Shown here: one piece after another, positions 45,581 to 56,255 of the stretch
How positions within the stretch are numbered: position 1 is the stretch's first letter
Layout: every line of letters begins with the position of its first letter
Source of the DNA: JAVBLD01 sp031553705
GTDB taxonomy: Bacteria > Bacteroidota > Bacteroidia > Bacteroidales > Marinifilaceae
NCBI GenBank assembly: GCA_031553705.1
Contig: JAVBLD010000016.1
Location: 1-64,000, forward strand
Reading direction: 5' to 3'
Length of the DNA stretch: 64,000 nt
The notes under the pieces: model-generated
What the model saw: only the letters and a program-made list of their open reading frames with translations
Told to the model about the DNA's origin: nothing
The model's database searches: none
Program-made: the position numbers and the translations under genes

Positions 45581-48500
45581 ATGATTATGCGGATAAAAGA
45601 AATAAAATTTATAATGATTCTGTGCGTCCCTTTAATGGTTGCGGCGTTGAAAATACAAGCACAGCAAGCGACAAGGTATGCTCAGGGGATGGTATATGAG
45701 AAGGCAAAGGGGAATCCGATACCGGGGGCTACCATCATGCTGATGAATGAAAACAATCGTATTATTACCGGAACGGTTACCGATATCGATGGAAAATTTA
45801 AGGTAGCGGCGCCGGTCGGTATCACAAAGATTGCTTTCTCTTTTGTTGGATTGAAGACTCAGGAATATCCTTTTGATCCATCTAAGGTATATGAGATTAT
45901 TCTGCAGGATGAATCAAAAGCGTTGGATGAAGTTGTGATCAGTAAAAAAAGGGTACCGAAAGCGGATCTCGGATTATTGCAAAAAGATAGGAAAGATATG
46001 TCCAATGCTGTTTCTTCGGTGGATATAAAAGTATTGGAAACCCAGTCGGTATCTACAGTGGACCAGTTATTGCAGGGAGCGGCTCCCGGACTGCAGGTAT
46101 CTTTTAACAGCGGTGATCCGGGTGCAGGAGCTTCTTTGCGTATTCGTGGTGTTTCGTCTTTGGAGGGGAATAATAGCCCGTTGTGGGTAATCGACGGAGT
46201 GGAGATGATCGGAGAAAACTATAGTGTTTCCGCTTTGCAGAATTTCGGGTCCAATCCGATTGGCGACCTGGATCCCAGCGATATTGAGTCGATAGAGATA
46301 TTGAAGGATGCTTCGGCTACCGCTATATACGGTTCGCGCGGAGCCAATGGTGTGGTGGTTATAAAAACCAAACGGGGAGTAAAGGGAAAACCGCAGTTTT
46401 CTTTTTCGGCAAAACTGAGTAGTACCCAGGCGCCGGAGCAGATCCCATTATTAAGCGGGGACCAACAGCGTATGTATGTTATCGAATCCAGAGCCAATAA
46501 AGTGGGATATGATGATGTGAATACATTGAAAGAGTTGAGAGGCGACCTGACTCGCGAGGATGCCTGGTTGTATAATAACAATACGGACATGATGGACTTG
46601 ATCTCCCGGAATGGTTTTCTGCAGAATTATGTTTTTTCATTGAGGGGTGGAGGAGAACGTTTGAATTATTATTGGAGTTTGACTTATGATTCGGAGTATG
46701 GAACGGTCATCGGAGGAGGATTCGAGCGTTTCACCACGATGATGAACCTGGACTATGCGATGTCGAATAAGTTCAAAATCCATGCAAAGTTTCAGTATGC
46801 AAATACGATGAAAGATAAGCGGAGTTGGGAGTGGCCTATCTATGGTTTTAACAAATGGGATGGCAAACGATTGCACCCTCAGGCGTTAGCTCGTGAGAGA
46901 GCTGCTTTCCTTCCGGTATATAATAAAAACGGCACCGAGTATTATATTGAAGACGAAGGACAAGGAGGACACTCTATTCCCAGTATCGGTACCCGGATGT
47001 ACAATCCGATAGCCATGATCGATAATGCTACTTTTGAGGAGAGAGGAAACCGCTTTACCTCGTCATTAAGTATGGACCTCAATATTGTGCGTAATCTGGA
47101 TTTTTGGGGATTGGTGTCGATTGACTATATGCAGACCGGAAATGAGTTCTTTGCTCCTTCCGAAGCATTGGGGATTAAAGGACATCACAATCGCTATAAT
47201 AACGGACAGCGGGATGACAGTTATAATATGCAGATTGTAAATAAGTACCGGTTGATCTATTGTCCGTTGAATACAGAGGTGCATTACCTGCAATTTATCG
47301 GAGTAACCGACCTGTTGTATAATCGAAGCGAATCGACCTCACTGGCTTATAACCGGAGTGCTTCTTCCGAACTGACGGAAAGCAATGCGGCACCTGTAAT
47401 TGAGAATGCCGGCGGGGGACATATAATGGAAACGAATGTCAGTTTGGTGTTGGATGCTTTATATAAATATAAAGATCGTTATAGTTTTAACTTTTCATTG
47501 AAAACAGAGGGATCTTCAAAATATGGGAAGGACAATCCATACTCGTTATTCCCTACTGCCGGATTTGCCTGGAAGATGCAGAACGAACCGTTTTTGAAAG
47601 AGACGGAGTGGATTGAAGAGTTAAAGCCCCGCTTCTCTTACGGCCAGACCGGGAAATTGCCGAATGTGAACGCAATGTTGTCGGTGACTTATGCTAATAA
47701 TCCGAACGGCTATATGGGTGAACCGTTTACCTATATCAGCAAGTTCGCAAACGATAACCTGCATGAGGAGCGTACGACCGAGTACAACGAGGGAATCGAC
47801 TGGAGCTTGTTCTCTGGGCGTTTGAGCGGTTCGTTCGATTACTATTCGCGGACAACAAAAGATCTGTTGATGGATGAGGTAATTTCTTCTTCTACCGGTT
47901 TCGCAACCCGGAAGATCAACTTTGGTACGATGAAGAATGTCGGATGGGAATTCGGTATCAATATCGTACCAATAGAAAGCAAGAAAGCCAATCTCAAATG
48001 GAGTGTTTATTTTAATATTACCCGTAACCGGAATACTTTGTTAAAGATGCCTGAGCGCCTGAGTGATTCCGAAGGGTATAAGGAGACCTATATGGGAGGA
48101 TTCCAGTCGAAATTGCTGGAAGGAAGTGTGACCGGAGGAATATACGGGTACAAGGCCAGAGGAGTATATGCTGCCGACGGGGATGCTGTGGTACATGATT
48201 TTAATGGTAATATTGTATACGAGGCGGATGGTACATCGAAGAAGATGCGTTATGGAAGTGTGACCGGGGATATTTTCAAAGGTGGAGATATGATCTATGA
48301 GGATATCAACCACGATGGAGTGATCAATGACCTGGACGTCGTGCAGATCGGAGATGCCAATGTGGGATATTATGGAATGTTCCGTCATAATATCAACTGG
48401 AAACAGTGGGCTGTCGGCTTGTCATTCTACTATAGCCTCGGACAGGATGTGATTAACGGAATGCGTTATAGTCTGGAAAGTATGACCAGCGAAACCAATC

Positions 48501-48859
48501 AGGCAACTTCTGTCCTGAGGCGGTGGAGAAAACAGGGGGATATTACTGATATCCCAAGAGCTGAGGATTACTGTCAACGGAATTATGCAGCCTCAAGCCG
48601 TTGGGTGGAAGATGCTTCCTTTTTGAAGTTAAAGGAGGTTTCCGTAACCTATAATGTTGGGAAAGAGATGTTAAGAAGGCTTCATTTGGATCAGTTGGCC
48701 GTTTTTGCAACAGGGATGAATTTGCTTACATGGACCAAATACAAGGGAATCGATCCGGAAATCGGATTGAACAGCGGTCAGTTGATTAAAATAGGAATCG
48801 ACAATCAGAGCACCCCTCCTTCTTTGCGTCTTACATTAGGAATAAGAGCTACATTTTAA
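45581..48859 (+). CDS. SusC-like TonB-dependent transporter 1
   Basis: 1092-aa outer-membrane transporter. Signal peptide, then a carboxypeptidase-regulatory-like domain (about residues 33-110, GNPIPGATI...TDIDGKF), plug domain (about 130-250: VDQLLQGAAPGLQV, LRIRGVSSL, PLWVIDGVEM, EILKDASATAIYGSRGANGVV), then a 22-strand barrel ending in RLTLGIRATF. The plug has all the SusC-specific blocks. With its SusD partner (next gene) it should import an oligomeric ligand by TonB energy. The ligand is unknown, but the fasciclin and protease neighbours suggest a glycoprotein or peptide-linked substrate. Confidence 0.94.
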   Translation: MIMRIKEIKFIMILCVPLMVAALKIQAQQATRYAQGMVYEKAKGNPIPGATIMLMNENNRIITGTVTDIDGKFKVAAPVGITKIAFSFVGLKTQEYPFDPSKVYEIILQDESKALDEVVISKKRVPKADLGLLQKDRKDMSNAVSSVDIKVLETQSVSTVDQLLQGAAPGLQVSFNSGDPGAGASLRIRGVSSLEGNNSPLWVIDGVEMIGENYSVSALQNFGSNPIGDLDPSDIESIEILKDASATAIYGSRGANGVVVIKTKRGVKGKPQFSFSAKLSSTQAPEQIPLLSGDQQRMYVIESRANKVGYDDVNTLKELRGDLTREDAWLYNNNTDMMDLISRNGFLQNYVFSLRGGGERLNYYWSLTYDSEYGTVIGGGFERFTTMMNLDYAMSNKFKIHAKFQYANTMKDKRSWEWPIYGFNKWDGKRLHPQALARERAAFLPVYNKNGTEYYIEDEGQGGHSIPSIGTRMYNPIAMIDNATFEERGNRFTSSLSMDLNIVRNLDFWGLVSIDYMQTGNEFFAPSEALGIKGHHNRYNNGQRDDSYNMQIVNKYRLIYCPLNTEVHYLQFIGVTDLLYNRSESTSLAYNRSASSELTESNAAPVIENAGGGHIMETNVSLVLDALYKYKDRYSFNFSLKTEGSSKYGKDNPYSLFPTAGFAWKMQNEPFLKETEWIEELKPRFSYGQTGKLPNVNAMLSVTYANNPNGYMGEPFTYISKFANDNLHEERTTEYNEGIDWSLFSGRLSGSFDYYSRTTKDLLMDEVISSSTGFATRKINFGTMKNVGWEFGINIVPIESKKANLKWSVYFNITRNRNTLLKMPERLSDSEGYKETYMGGFQSKLLEGSVTGGIYGYKARGVYAADGDAVVHDFNGNIVYEADGTSKKMRYGSVTGDIFKGGDMIYEDINHDGVINDLDVVQIGDANVGYYGMFRHNINWKQWAVGLSFYYSLGQDVINGMRYSLESMTSETNQATSVLRRWRKQGDITDIPRAEDYCQRNYAASSRWVEDASFLKLKEVSVTYNVGKEMLRRLHLDQLAVFATGMNLLTWTKYKGIDPEIGLNSGQLIKIGIDNQSTPPSLRLTLGIRATF

Positions 48860-48881
48860 TCACTTTGTAAACGTTTGGATT

Positions 48882-50351
48882 ATGAAAAAGATCAGAAATA
48901 TTGTTTTAGGATTAATGTTGTTCATCGGTTTACAAGGATGTGGCGACTTTTTAACGGTGGAGATTCCGGATCAGCTGCTAAAGAAAGATTACTGGAAAAC
49001 CAGGGATCAAGTTGAGGCTGCGCTGAACGGGGTTTACTATCAGTTGGGACAGAATATTACGCGTTTTATAACATGGGGAGATGCACGTTCCGATATTTAT
49101 ATCAATTTCTCCGGAGCAGCAGTCGATTATGCGAAACTTGTCGAACAGGACATAAAAACAACCAATGCCTTGTTAAACTGGAGTAATGTGTATGTCGGGA
49201 TCAACTGGGCCAATTCTTTCCTGAAGAATGTCGAGACTGTCCTTGAGTATGACCAGAGTGTCACCAGGGAGGAAGTGCTTGCAATGAAGGCGGAAGTGTA
49301 TGCCATTCGCGCTCTTTATTACTTCTATCTGGTGCGCACTTTCCAGGATGTTCCGGTGTCATTGGAACCTTATGAGTCGGACAAGCAGGCTGCTTATACT
49401 CCGGCTTATCCGGAAACGAAGGTATTCGAGGTGATTGAGGGGGATTTAAAAGAGGCGTTAATGTATGCTCCTGCGTCTTTTGCCGATCCGGCCAAGAATT
49501 GCGGAAGGATTACCAAAAATGCGGTGAAAGCGATCTGGGCCGATGTAAAGCTATGGAAGGGAGAGTATAAAGGGTGTCAGGAATTATGCGAAGAGTTGGA
49601 AAAAGTATATGATGGGAAGATGTTGAGGGCAGAGAGTTGGTTTTCGATATTTGCCCAGGGAAATGCCTCGGAGTCGATTTTTGAGTACCAATATATTGAT
49701 GAGAAACGTTTGAGTCCTATTGCTAGTTATTACCGGACATACACTTATAATGAAAAGGCTTTTACCAATAATGTAAAAAAAGTATATCCGGGTTCCGGGA
49801 GTTTGGTTACCTCCGATACGGTACGTTATAAAAGAAGCTGTTACGGGGGTGTCGTATTTAAGTATCGCGGTATGTCGGCAAGTAATAATATATATGTGTA
49901 TCGGGATGTAACTTCGGAAGCCAGAATCAATTTTATTTTTTATCGTTACCGGGAAGTGCTGCTAATGAAAGCGGAAGCTATGGCTATGCAAGGGCTTTAT
50001 GATGAGGCGATCGTACCGATCAACAAGATTCGTAAGGTGACCGGCCTGGAAGAAGTAATAGCGACGGAGTACGGGAAAGACCGTGCGTTTATGGATAAAT
50101 TGCTTTGTGAAAGAGCTGCCGAACTTGGATTCGAAGGAAAGCAGTGGTTTAGTATGGTAAGGATTGCAATGCACACCGGCTATGACGATCTTCTGGTGGA
50201 TCGGATTGCTTCGACCAATCTGACGGTGAAGGAACAGACGATGAAAGCCCGCCTGGTGGACAGAAGAGGGTGGTTCTTACCCTATCTGAAATCGGAAGTG
50301 GAAAACAATCTGGATTTGAAACAGAAGGAGTTCTACCTTGGGAAAGATTAA
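48882..50351 (+). CDS. SusD-like substrate-binding lipoprotein 1
   Basis: 489-aa RagB/SusD family protein that caps SusC 1. Lipobox GLQGC (Cys20). The TPR-like SusD opening DFLTVEIPDQLLKKDYW, EVYAIRALYYFYLVRTFQDVPV near residue 140, and the C-terminal block LLCERAAELGFEGKQWF with the usual PIN(K)IR upstream are all present. It starts 22 bases after SusC 1. Ligand-binding residues cannot be read from the sequence. Confidence 0.94.
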   Translation: MKKIRNIVLGLMLFIGLQGCGDFLTVEIPDQLLKKDYWKTRDQVEAALNGVYYQLGQNITRFITWGDARSDIYINFSGAAVDYAKLVEQDIKTTNALLNWSNVYVGINWANSFLKNVETVLEYDQSVTREEVLAMKAEVYAIRALYYFYLVRTFQDVPVSLEPYESDKQAAYTPAYPETKVFEVIEGDLKEALMYAPASFADPAKNCGRITKNAVKAIWADVKLWKGEYKGCQELCEELEKVYDGKMLRAESWFSIFAQGNASESIFEYQYIDEKRLSPIASYYRTYTYNEKAFTNNVKKVYPGSGSLVTSDTVRYKRSCYGGVVFKYRGMSASNNIYVYRDVTSEARINFIFYRYREVLLMKAEAMAMQGLYDEAIVPINKIRKVTGLEEVIATEYGKDRAFMDKLLCERAAELGFEGKQWFSMVRIAMHTGYDDLLVDRIASTNLTVKEQTMKARLVDRRGWFLPYLKSEVENNLDLKQKEFYLGKD

Positions 50352-50385
50352 TGACGAATCGTTTTATCTCTGAAAATGTACAATT

Positions 50386-51831
50386 ATGAATATATCGATC
50401 TATAAATTAGGCTTATTGCCTGTATTACTTTTAGGGCTGTCAGTATGTCTGCCCGGTTGTAAGGATGATTTTCCCGAAAGACGATTTGACGAGAAAGAGG
50501 AAACCATGCAAATTTACGACTATATAAAAACTCAGCCGGATTTATCCGTATATAAGGCAATCTGTGACTATTCCGGGTTTTATGGCCAGATCTCTACAGC
50601 GGGGAGTTATACGGCGTTTATTCCCAATAATGAAGCTTTTGACCTTCTTTTCAAGGATTTGAAAATTTCAAAAATCGAAGATAAGGAGCCGCAATATTGG
50701 TTGTATTACATGAAATACCACACAATAGAGAAAGCAAAGATAAACTCCGGTGCTTTTGAAAACGGAAATTTGATCCAGCCGACAATGATGGGGGACGAAT
50801 ACTATCTGTCGGTAAATGTGGCTTCTCCCGTGGCTATTAAAGTGAATGGTCTTGCTACAATCGTAACGTATAATCTGGACATGAGAAATGGCTATATACA
50901 GGTGATTGACAGGGTTTTGATACCTCCTATCCAGACCGTATACGAGATGCTGAAAGAAGACGGCGGCTATACAAAGATGTTGTCACTGTTTGAAAGCCAA
51001 GGGCTAAAGAGTTATCTTACGGATAGTATTGTGACGGTGATGATCGAGCCGGATGATGTGCTCACAGATGCAGGATTTGATCCGAACGCTCTTCCGAACC
51101 TGAAAGATTGGTTGAAGTATCATATTATTCCGAACGAACGTTCCTATATCACACAGTTGGATAAACGTTGTGTGCAGACCCTTTATAGCGGAGACGTGAC
51201 CACATTTAATTATCTGTATGACAGGATGTGGTGCAATCAGAAAGATTACTTCAGTTCTGTAGCCCGCTACGGGGTGAATAAAAATGCGTTGAATGGAATC
51301 TATCACTCGATGGGAGTGCCTTTACAGATCCGGCAACATACCGCCGGTAAAGTTCGAATGAACTTGTACGGGAGGGATAATGATAAGAAAGGATATAAGC
51401 AGAATGTATTTGCCGAGCTTCCGGCCCGTGTTGTGGAGAGTGTTTATCTTCAGAGCTGGCACCAAGGAGATGGGAAAAAACCTGCTTATCCGATGTGTAC
51501 GTTTGTAGTAACACAAGTTGGAGATGCTTTCCAGATTACAATTCCGGAAATTGTACCCGGAAATTATACGATCCGCCTGATCTATAACATCGATTATTCT
51601 TCCAATTTGACGGTACTTTATAACAATCAGATTGTAAAGCAGGATCTTAAATTGGAGACCAAAGACGGTGATTTCCCGGAATATACCTCGTTGAAATATA
51701 AAGATTGCGGTCCGATAGAGGTACATCAGAAAAGCGATGTGGCGTTGCGTTTTATTGTAACGAAGGGTTCGGTGATGGCGATCGACATGATTGAGTTGAT
51801 ACCGGATGTCTCGTTTGTTCCTGCATATTGA
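50386..51831 (+). CDS. Fasciclin-domain surface lipoprotein 2
   Basis: 481-aa lipoprotein (lipobox LPGC). Two FAS1 repeats at about residues 33-180 (YTAFIPNNEAFDLLF, LYYMKYHTI) and 185-310 (YKMLSLFESQ-like, LKDWLKYHIIPNE, NGIYHSMGVPL). A C-terminal beta domain (about 320-480, ending SVMAIDMIELIPD) looks like a carbohydrate-binding jelly roll. It sits between the two SusCD pairs, each of which thus has a FAS1 lipoprotein directly in front of its SusC gene. Confidence 0.85.
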   Translation: MNISIYKLGLLPVLLLGLSVCLPGCKDDFPERRFDEKEETMQIYDYIKTQPDLSVYKAICDYSGFYGQISTAGSYTAFIPNNEAFDLLFKDLKISKIEDKEPQYWLYYMKYHTIEKAKINSGAFENGNLIQPTMMGDEYYLSVNVASPVAIKVNGLATIVTYNLDMRNGYIQVIDRVLIPPIQTVYEMLKEDGGYTKMLSLFESQGLKSYLTDSIVTVMIEPDDVLTDAGFDPNALPNLKDWLKYHIIPNERSYITQLDKRCVQTLYSGDVTTFNYLYDRMWCNQKDYFSSVARYGVNKNALNGIYHSMGVPLQIRQHTAGKVRMNLYGRDNDKKGYKQNVFAELPARVVESVYLQSWHQGDGKKPAYPMCTFVVTQVGDAFQITIPEIVPGNYTIRLIYNIDYSSNLTVLYNNQIVKQDLKLETKDGDFPEYTSLKYKDCGPIEVHQKSDVALRFIVTKGSVMAIDMIELIPDVSFVPAY

Positions 51832-51855
51832 TAATAAAGCATAAAGTAAGAAGTT

Positions 51856-54666
51856 ATGAAAATATACGGAAAAAAAATCAGGCTGTTACTGATGGTATTG
51901 TTGATCTCTTCCGGAGCTATGGCACAGCATACAGGAACTACTGGACAGATTGTTCTTAGCGATACCGTTTCTCAGAAGAGGCAAGAGACGGCACAAAAGA
52001 GATGGAAGAATATTTTTATGAACCGTTCAATGTTCTTTTTTGACCGGGCATTAATGGGAAATACACTTGGAGTGTATACGGCAAACGGAGGTTATCCCGG
52101 TAATGCGGGCAATTTATTGCTGAGAGGGGTTACCTCCGCGAATTTGAATGCAACTCCTTTTATTATTATAGACGGATTGCCGGTAAGGCAGGCCAGGAAC
52201 CTTTCGCCTTTTGCCTCCGGGATTTATCCGTCGAATATCGGATTTATCAATCCGCTGGATATTGCAAATATCCGGGTACTTACCGACGGATATGAAGGAT
52301 CATTTTACGGCGGTAAAGCCAGTAACGGCATTATTGAAGTAGAGATCGATAAAGGGGCTATAGGGTCGGCTACGATCGATGCGATCCTCAGGGTCGGGCT
52401 TGCGCAAGCTGATCATTCATTGGATATGATGGGACCGGCGGAGTATCGCCCTTATCTTTATTCCATGATGATGAGCAAGGGGATCAGTGAAGCCGATTTA
52501 CAGGGTAATATCCTATTTGATCAAAATCATCCGAAGTATAATCATAATACGGATTGGATGGATATATTCCGGCGGGATGCGATGTTTAAGGATTTCCAGT
52601 TGAAAATGAAAGGGGGAGACGGGGATACCCGCTATCTGTTCAGTTTGGGTTATACCTCCGATGAGGAGACGATAAAGCCTGCCGTGGATAATCGTTTTAA
52701 TATGCGTTTTAACCTGGATTACCGGATTACGCCTAAGATCCGCATCTCAAATTTCTTTTCCTATAATTATGAAACTTCACGATTTTATGGAGAAGGAACC
52801 GCCTGGGATCAGAATCCGGTCTATCTGGCTGCTACCAAGGCTCCTTTTATGTCATCTACTCAATATACAGACGGAGGAATCCGTATCGACCGTTTGGCCG
52901 ATGCCGATGTATTGGGAAAAAGCAATCCGGCCGTATTTGAGAATAATCTGAAAAACCAGGGAATCGGTAACCGGGTGGATGCTTTGATTAAGGCTGTATG
53001 GAATATTACTCCTAAAATATCGGTAAATACCGATTTGGCGGTGTCCTATAATGCAATGATTGAAAAATTACATCAGAAAGCTCAGGGAATTGTGCCGGAT
53101 CGTTATATTAAACGTCAGAATTCGAAACGGAATTATAGTGAATATCTGGTGCGGTGGAATCTCTGGCTTGGAAAGGACGGAAAGCTATCGGATAATATCA
53201 CGTTCGGTTCCCGGCTGGGGATGACCGTTGAGTCTTATCAGGAGAAAATGATCTATGGACGTAAGGTAAATGCAGCAACGGATGAGATTGTGACGGTTTC
53301 GGGCGGGGGAACGGCAGATTCCATTGCCAATAACCGCTATCAGCACAATTTGATGAACTTTTATCTGACCGGTCATCTGATGTTTGGCCATCTGCTGCGT
53401 GTGGCAGCGAATGTGAATACGGAACGTTCTTCGAATTTCGGGCCTTCCGGATCGTGGAATCTATATGCCGGGGCCAGTACGGATCTATATCTGGTAAAAA
53501 CACAGGAGAACACGATTTCATTGTATGGGAAATGGGGTCGTACCGGCAATCATGATTTAAGGGGAGCTTATTATGCTAAAATGTACAAACCGACCAAATA
53601 TTATTATTACGGTGGAGTATACCTCGGAAATGTTTCGAATGATGATTTAAAACCGGAGATTACCGACAATTACGATATAGGTATCCGTACTTCATTGTTC
53701 AATAATTTCCTTGATATCTCGGCCGGATATTATCTTCGCAAGACGACAGGACTGCTTACCCGAAAGAACCTGCCGATAGAGATTGGGCTTGATCCCCAGT
53801 TCGAAAATAACGGGGATGTCTTCAATAAAGGTGTAGAATTGGGGATAACAGCTAATATCCTGCATGGGGAAAATGTCGAATGGTCAATATTTGCCAATGT
53901 TTCGACGTTGGAGAATGAGGTAAAGAATCTGAAAAACGGGGATATTGTCCGTGTAGTGGATAAATATACGGGTGTCGCGCGTGAAGGAGAAGCGCTGGGG
54001 TCGTTTTTCGGATATAAAGTGAAAGGAATTTATAATACCGAGGCTGAAGTCAAATTATTACGTCCTGATGGTACGCCTTATAAACCAGGAGATTATATTT
54101 TCGAGGATGTAAATAAGGATGGCCGGATTAATAACGACGATCGTCAGGTAATCGGTTCGCCACTACCTGGATTTTATGGCGGATTTGGAACCAGCTTTTC
54201 TTATAAAGGGTTGTTTTTTTCGGCACTCTTTACATATAGCTATGGTAATGAAGTATACAACCTGTTTAACCAGAAGCTGAATTGTATGACGGATTACAGT
54301 AATCAGACCGTGGCCGTAATTGATCGTTGGGTGAATGAATCGCAACCGGGTAAAGGATTCTTACCGCGTGCTGCCTACGGAGACCCTTCCGGTAATTTCG
54401 CCACTTCGGATCGTTGGGTAGAAGACGGAAGTTATCTGAAATTCAGATCGGTTTCGTTGAGTTATGACATTCCACTGAATAAAGCAACGGGTTTTATAAA
54501 AGGAATAAACCTCTCTGTAAATTGCAATAATCTTTTTACCGTAACCGGCTATAAAGGTTTTGATCCGGAGGTGTTTTCATCAACAGATCCGTTACTGAGA
54601 GGAGTGGATACAGGCATGTCTCCCAATCCTCGTTCTTATATATTGGGTTTGAAAATATCATTATAA
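51856..54666 (+). CDS. SusC-like TonB-dependent transporter 2, without the regulatory-like domain
   Basis: 936-aa outer-membrane transporter. After the signal peptide (LLLMVLLISSGAMAQ) the sequence passes quickly into the plug (about residues 60-175: LLLRGVTSANLNATPFIIIDGLPV, IRVLTDGYEGSFYGGKASNGII), then the barrel. The N-terminal carboxypeptidase-regulatory-like domain of most SusC proteins is absent, making it about 150 residues shorter than SusC 1. It is not obviously truncated: the barrel ends RSYILGLKISL with a stop. The plug deviates from SusC 1 in several signature positions. Confidence 0.9.
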   Translation: MKIYGKKIRLLLMVLLISSGAMAQHTGTTGQIVLSDTVSQKRQETAQKRWKNIFMNRSMFFFDRALMGNTLGVYTANGGYPGNAGNLLLRGVTSANLNATPFIIIDGLPVRQARNLSPFASGIYPSNIGFINPLDIANIRVLTDGYEGSFYGGKASNGIIEVEIDKGAIGSATIDAILRVGLAQADHSLDMMGPAEYRPYLYSMMMSKGISEADLQGNILFDQNHPKYNHNTDWMDIFRRDAMFKDFQLKMKGGDGDTRYLFSLGYTSDEETIKPAVDNRFNMRFNLDYRITPKIRISNFFSYNYETSRFYGEGTAWDQNPVYLAATKAPFMSSTQYTDGGIRIDRLADADVLGKSNPAVFENNLKNQGIGNRVDALIKAVWNITPKISVNTDLAVSYNAMIEKLHQKAQGIVPDRYIKRQNSKRNYSEYLVRWNLWLGKDGKLSDNITFGSRLGMTVESYQEKMIYGRKVNAATDEIVTVSGGGTADSIANNRYQHNLMNFYLTGHLMFGHLLRVAANVNTERSSNFGPSGSWNLYAGASTDLYLVKTQENTISLYGKWGRTGNHDLRGAYYAKMYKPTKYYYYGGVYLGNVSNDDLKPEITDNYDIGIRTSLFNNFLDISAGYYLRKTTGLLTRKNLPIEIGLDPQFENNGDVFNKGVELGITANILHGENVEWSIFANVSTLENEVKNLKNGDIVRVVDKYTGVAREGEALGSFFGYKVKGIYNTEAEVKLLRPDGTPYKPGDYIFEDVNKDGRINNDDRQVIGSPLPGFYGGFGTSFSYKGLFFSALFTYSYGNEVYNLFNQKLNCMTDYSNQTVAVIDRWVNESQPGKGFLPRAAYGDPSGNFATSDRWVEDGSYLKFRSVSLSYDIPLNKATGFIKGINLSVNCNNLFTVTGYKGFDPEVFSSTDPLLRGVDTGMSPNPRSYILGLKISL

Positions 54667-54681
54667 TTAAATTCGACGAAA

Positions 54682-56220
54682 ATGATAATGAAAAGATTTT
54701 TTACCATACGTTTTATCGTATTATTGGCGATAACCGGAGGATTGTCGGCTTGTAGCGATTTCTTTGATGTGGCTCCGAACAATGGGGTGGACACGGAAAA
54801 ATATTACAATAATACGAATGATATCAATGGAGGTGCATTTGGTATATATTCCGCATTGGCTCCCGAAGTGCATAAATTATTTTTATGGGGATCGGCCAGG
54901 GCGGACATGGTCATTGCCGGAGAGGGAGAAGATGCTTATGTGTCAGAGTTTCTGAACAATAAGGTTACAGCTCTTAATCCATATACCGATTACGGTTTTC
55001 TGTATAAAGCGATAGCCCGTTGCAATCATCATTTGAATGCAATTTCAAGGGTAAAACCTTCCGATATCGTTACGCCCAGTGCTCTGGAAGTTTTTTATGG
55101 GGAGGCCTATTTTGTCAGGGCATGGTGTTATTTCCAACTGGTGCGGACCTTTAAGTCCTTTCCATTGATAACGGAAGAGCTGGCCGAAACGGCGATATAC
55201 GTTAATTTAGCCGGAGAGACCGTGTCGATGAAGACATTGGACCTTACCGATGAGCAGTTGAGAATGATCGCGTTGAAGCCGGCGGATAAGCAGGAAGTGT
55301 GGAAAGTGATCATCAGCGACCTGAATAAAGCATTGAGATTATTAAAGGATGAATGGTATCTCACCTACTATCCCGGTTTCTCGATGGGGCCGGTTCAGAA
55401 GATTATCCGTGCCAGCTTGTTGTCTACTTATACATTGGCTTGTGAGGTGGCAGTATGGAATAAACAGTACAGGGAGGCTTCCGAATTTGCCGACTATGTG
55501 TTGAATTACAAGCCATCACCCGGTGCAGCCGAGACATGGAGTTCTCATTTTTTAGGGACAGGGGATGCCGGCAGTTATACGTTATGGGCTTTTATGTACT
55601 ATTACTCGGGTGCATTTGAGACGACCCGGATGCAAGAGTTCACTTCGAGCATGGAGAGCTATGGCGGACGCTATCTGGTGCAGCCGAATGTGGAGGTGCT
55701 GGACGCTATTTTTTCGGAAGAGGGAGATGTAAGGAGAAGGAGCTCCTGGATGCGTATTGACCGGAAAAATGTGATTTGGAAATATATCGGAAAAGATGAA
55801 GCCGGTAAATCGATGCGTGATCCTTATCGGAGCGATGCTCCTTTTCATTTGCTGAAAGTGGCGGATGCCTTTCTGTTTAAAGGGATTGCGGAAAACAGAC
55901 TTGGAAATGCCGGGGCTGCTTTACAGATGCTTAATGCGGTAAGAGGTAACAGGGGATTGCAAAAATATGAACAATCGCAAATACCTCTTGATATGATTTC
56001 ACTCGAAAATATGTTGTTTACCGAGAGAGCCAGGGAGAGCGCATTTGAGGGACAAAGGTGGTATGATCTGTTGTTGCAGGAAGAGGTGCTGGGACGGAAA
56101 AATGTGATTGCGGAAACGGTTTCCAAAAAATATCCGAAGGATCAGCAGGTAGCCATGTATAATCATCTGAAAAATCCGGAAAACTGGTATCTCCCGGTAG
56201 AACCGGAGAGATGGAAATAA
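54682..56220 (+). CDS. SusD-like substrate-binding lipoprotein 2
   Basis: 512-aa RagB/SusD protein (510 from the second ATG at 54688), the partner of SusC 2. Lipobox GLSAC, then the SusD opening SDFFDVAPNNGVDTEKYYNN. The central ARCNHHLNAI, EAYFVRAWCYFQLVRTFKSFPL block and the C-terminal FTERARESAFEGQRWYDLL are characteristic. It begins 15 bases after SusC 2. Confidence 0.93.
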   Translation: MIMKRFFTIRFIVLLAITGGLSACSDFFDVAPNNGVDTEKYYNNTNDINGGAFGIYSALAPEVHKLFLWGSARADMVIAGEGEDAYVSEFLNNKVTALNPYTDYGFLYKAIARCNHHLNAISRVKPSDIVTPSALEVFYGEAYFVRAWCYFQLVRTFKSFPLITEELAETAIYVNLAGETVSMKTLDLTDEQLRMIALKPADKQEVWKVIISDLNKALRLLKDEWYLTYYPGFSMGPVQKIIRASLLSTYTLACEVAVWNKQYREASEFADYVLNYKPSPGAAETWSSHFLGTGDAGSYTLWAFMYYYSGAFETTRMQEFTSSMESYGGRYLVQPNVEVLDAIFSEEGDVRRRSSWMRIDRKNVIWKYIGKDEAGKSMRDPYRSDAPFHLLKVADAFLFKGIAENRLGNAGAALQMLNAVRGNRGLQKYEQSQIPLDMISLENMLFTERARESAFEGQRWYDLLLQEEVLGRKNVIAETVSKKYPKDQQVAMYNHLKNPENWYLPVEPERWK

Positions 56221-56255
56221 TCCGAACGGGTCGTTAACAATTAAAACAAAAGAAT

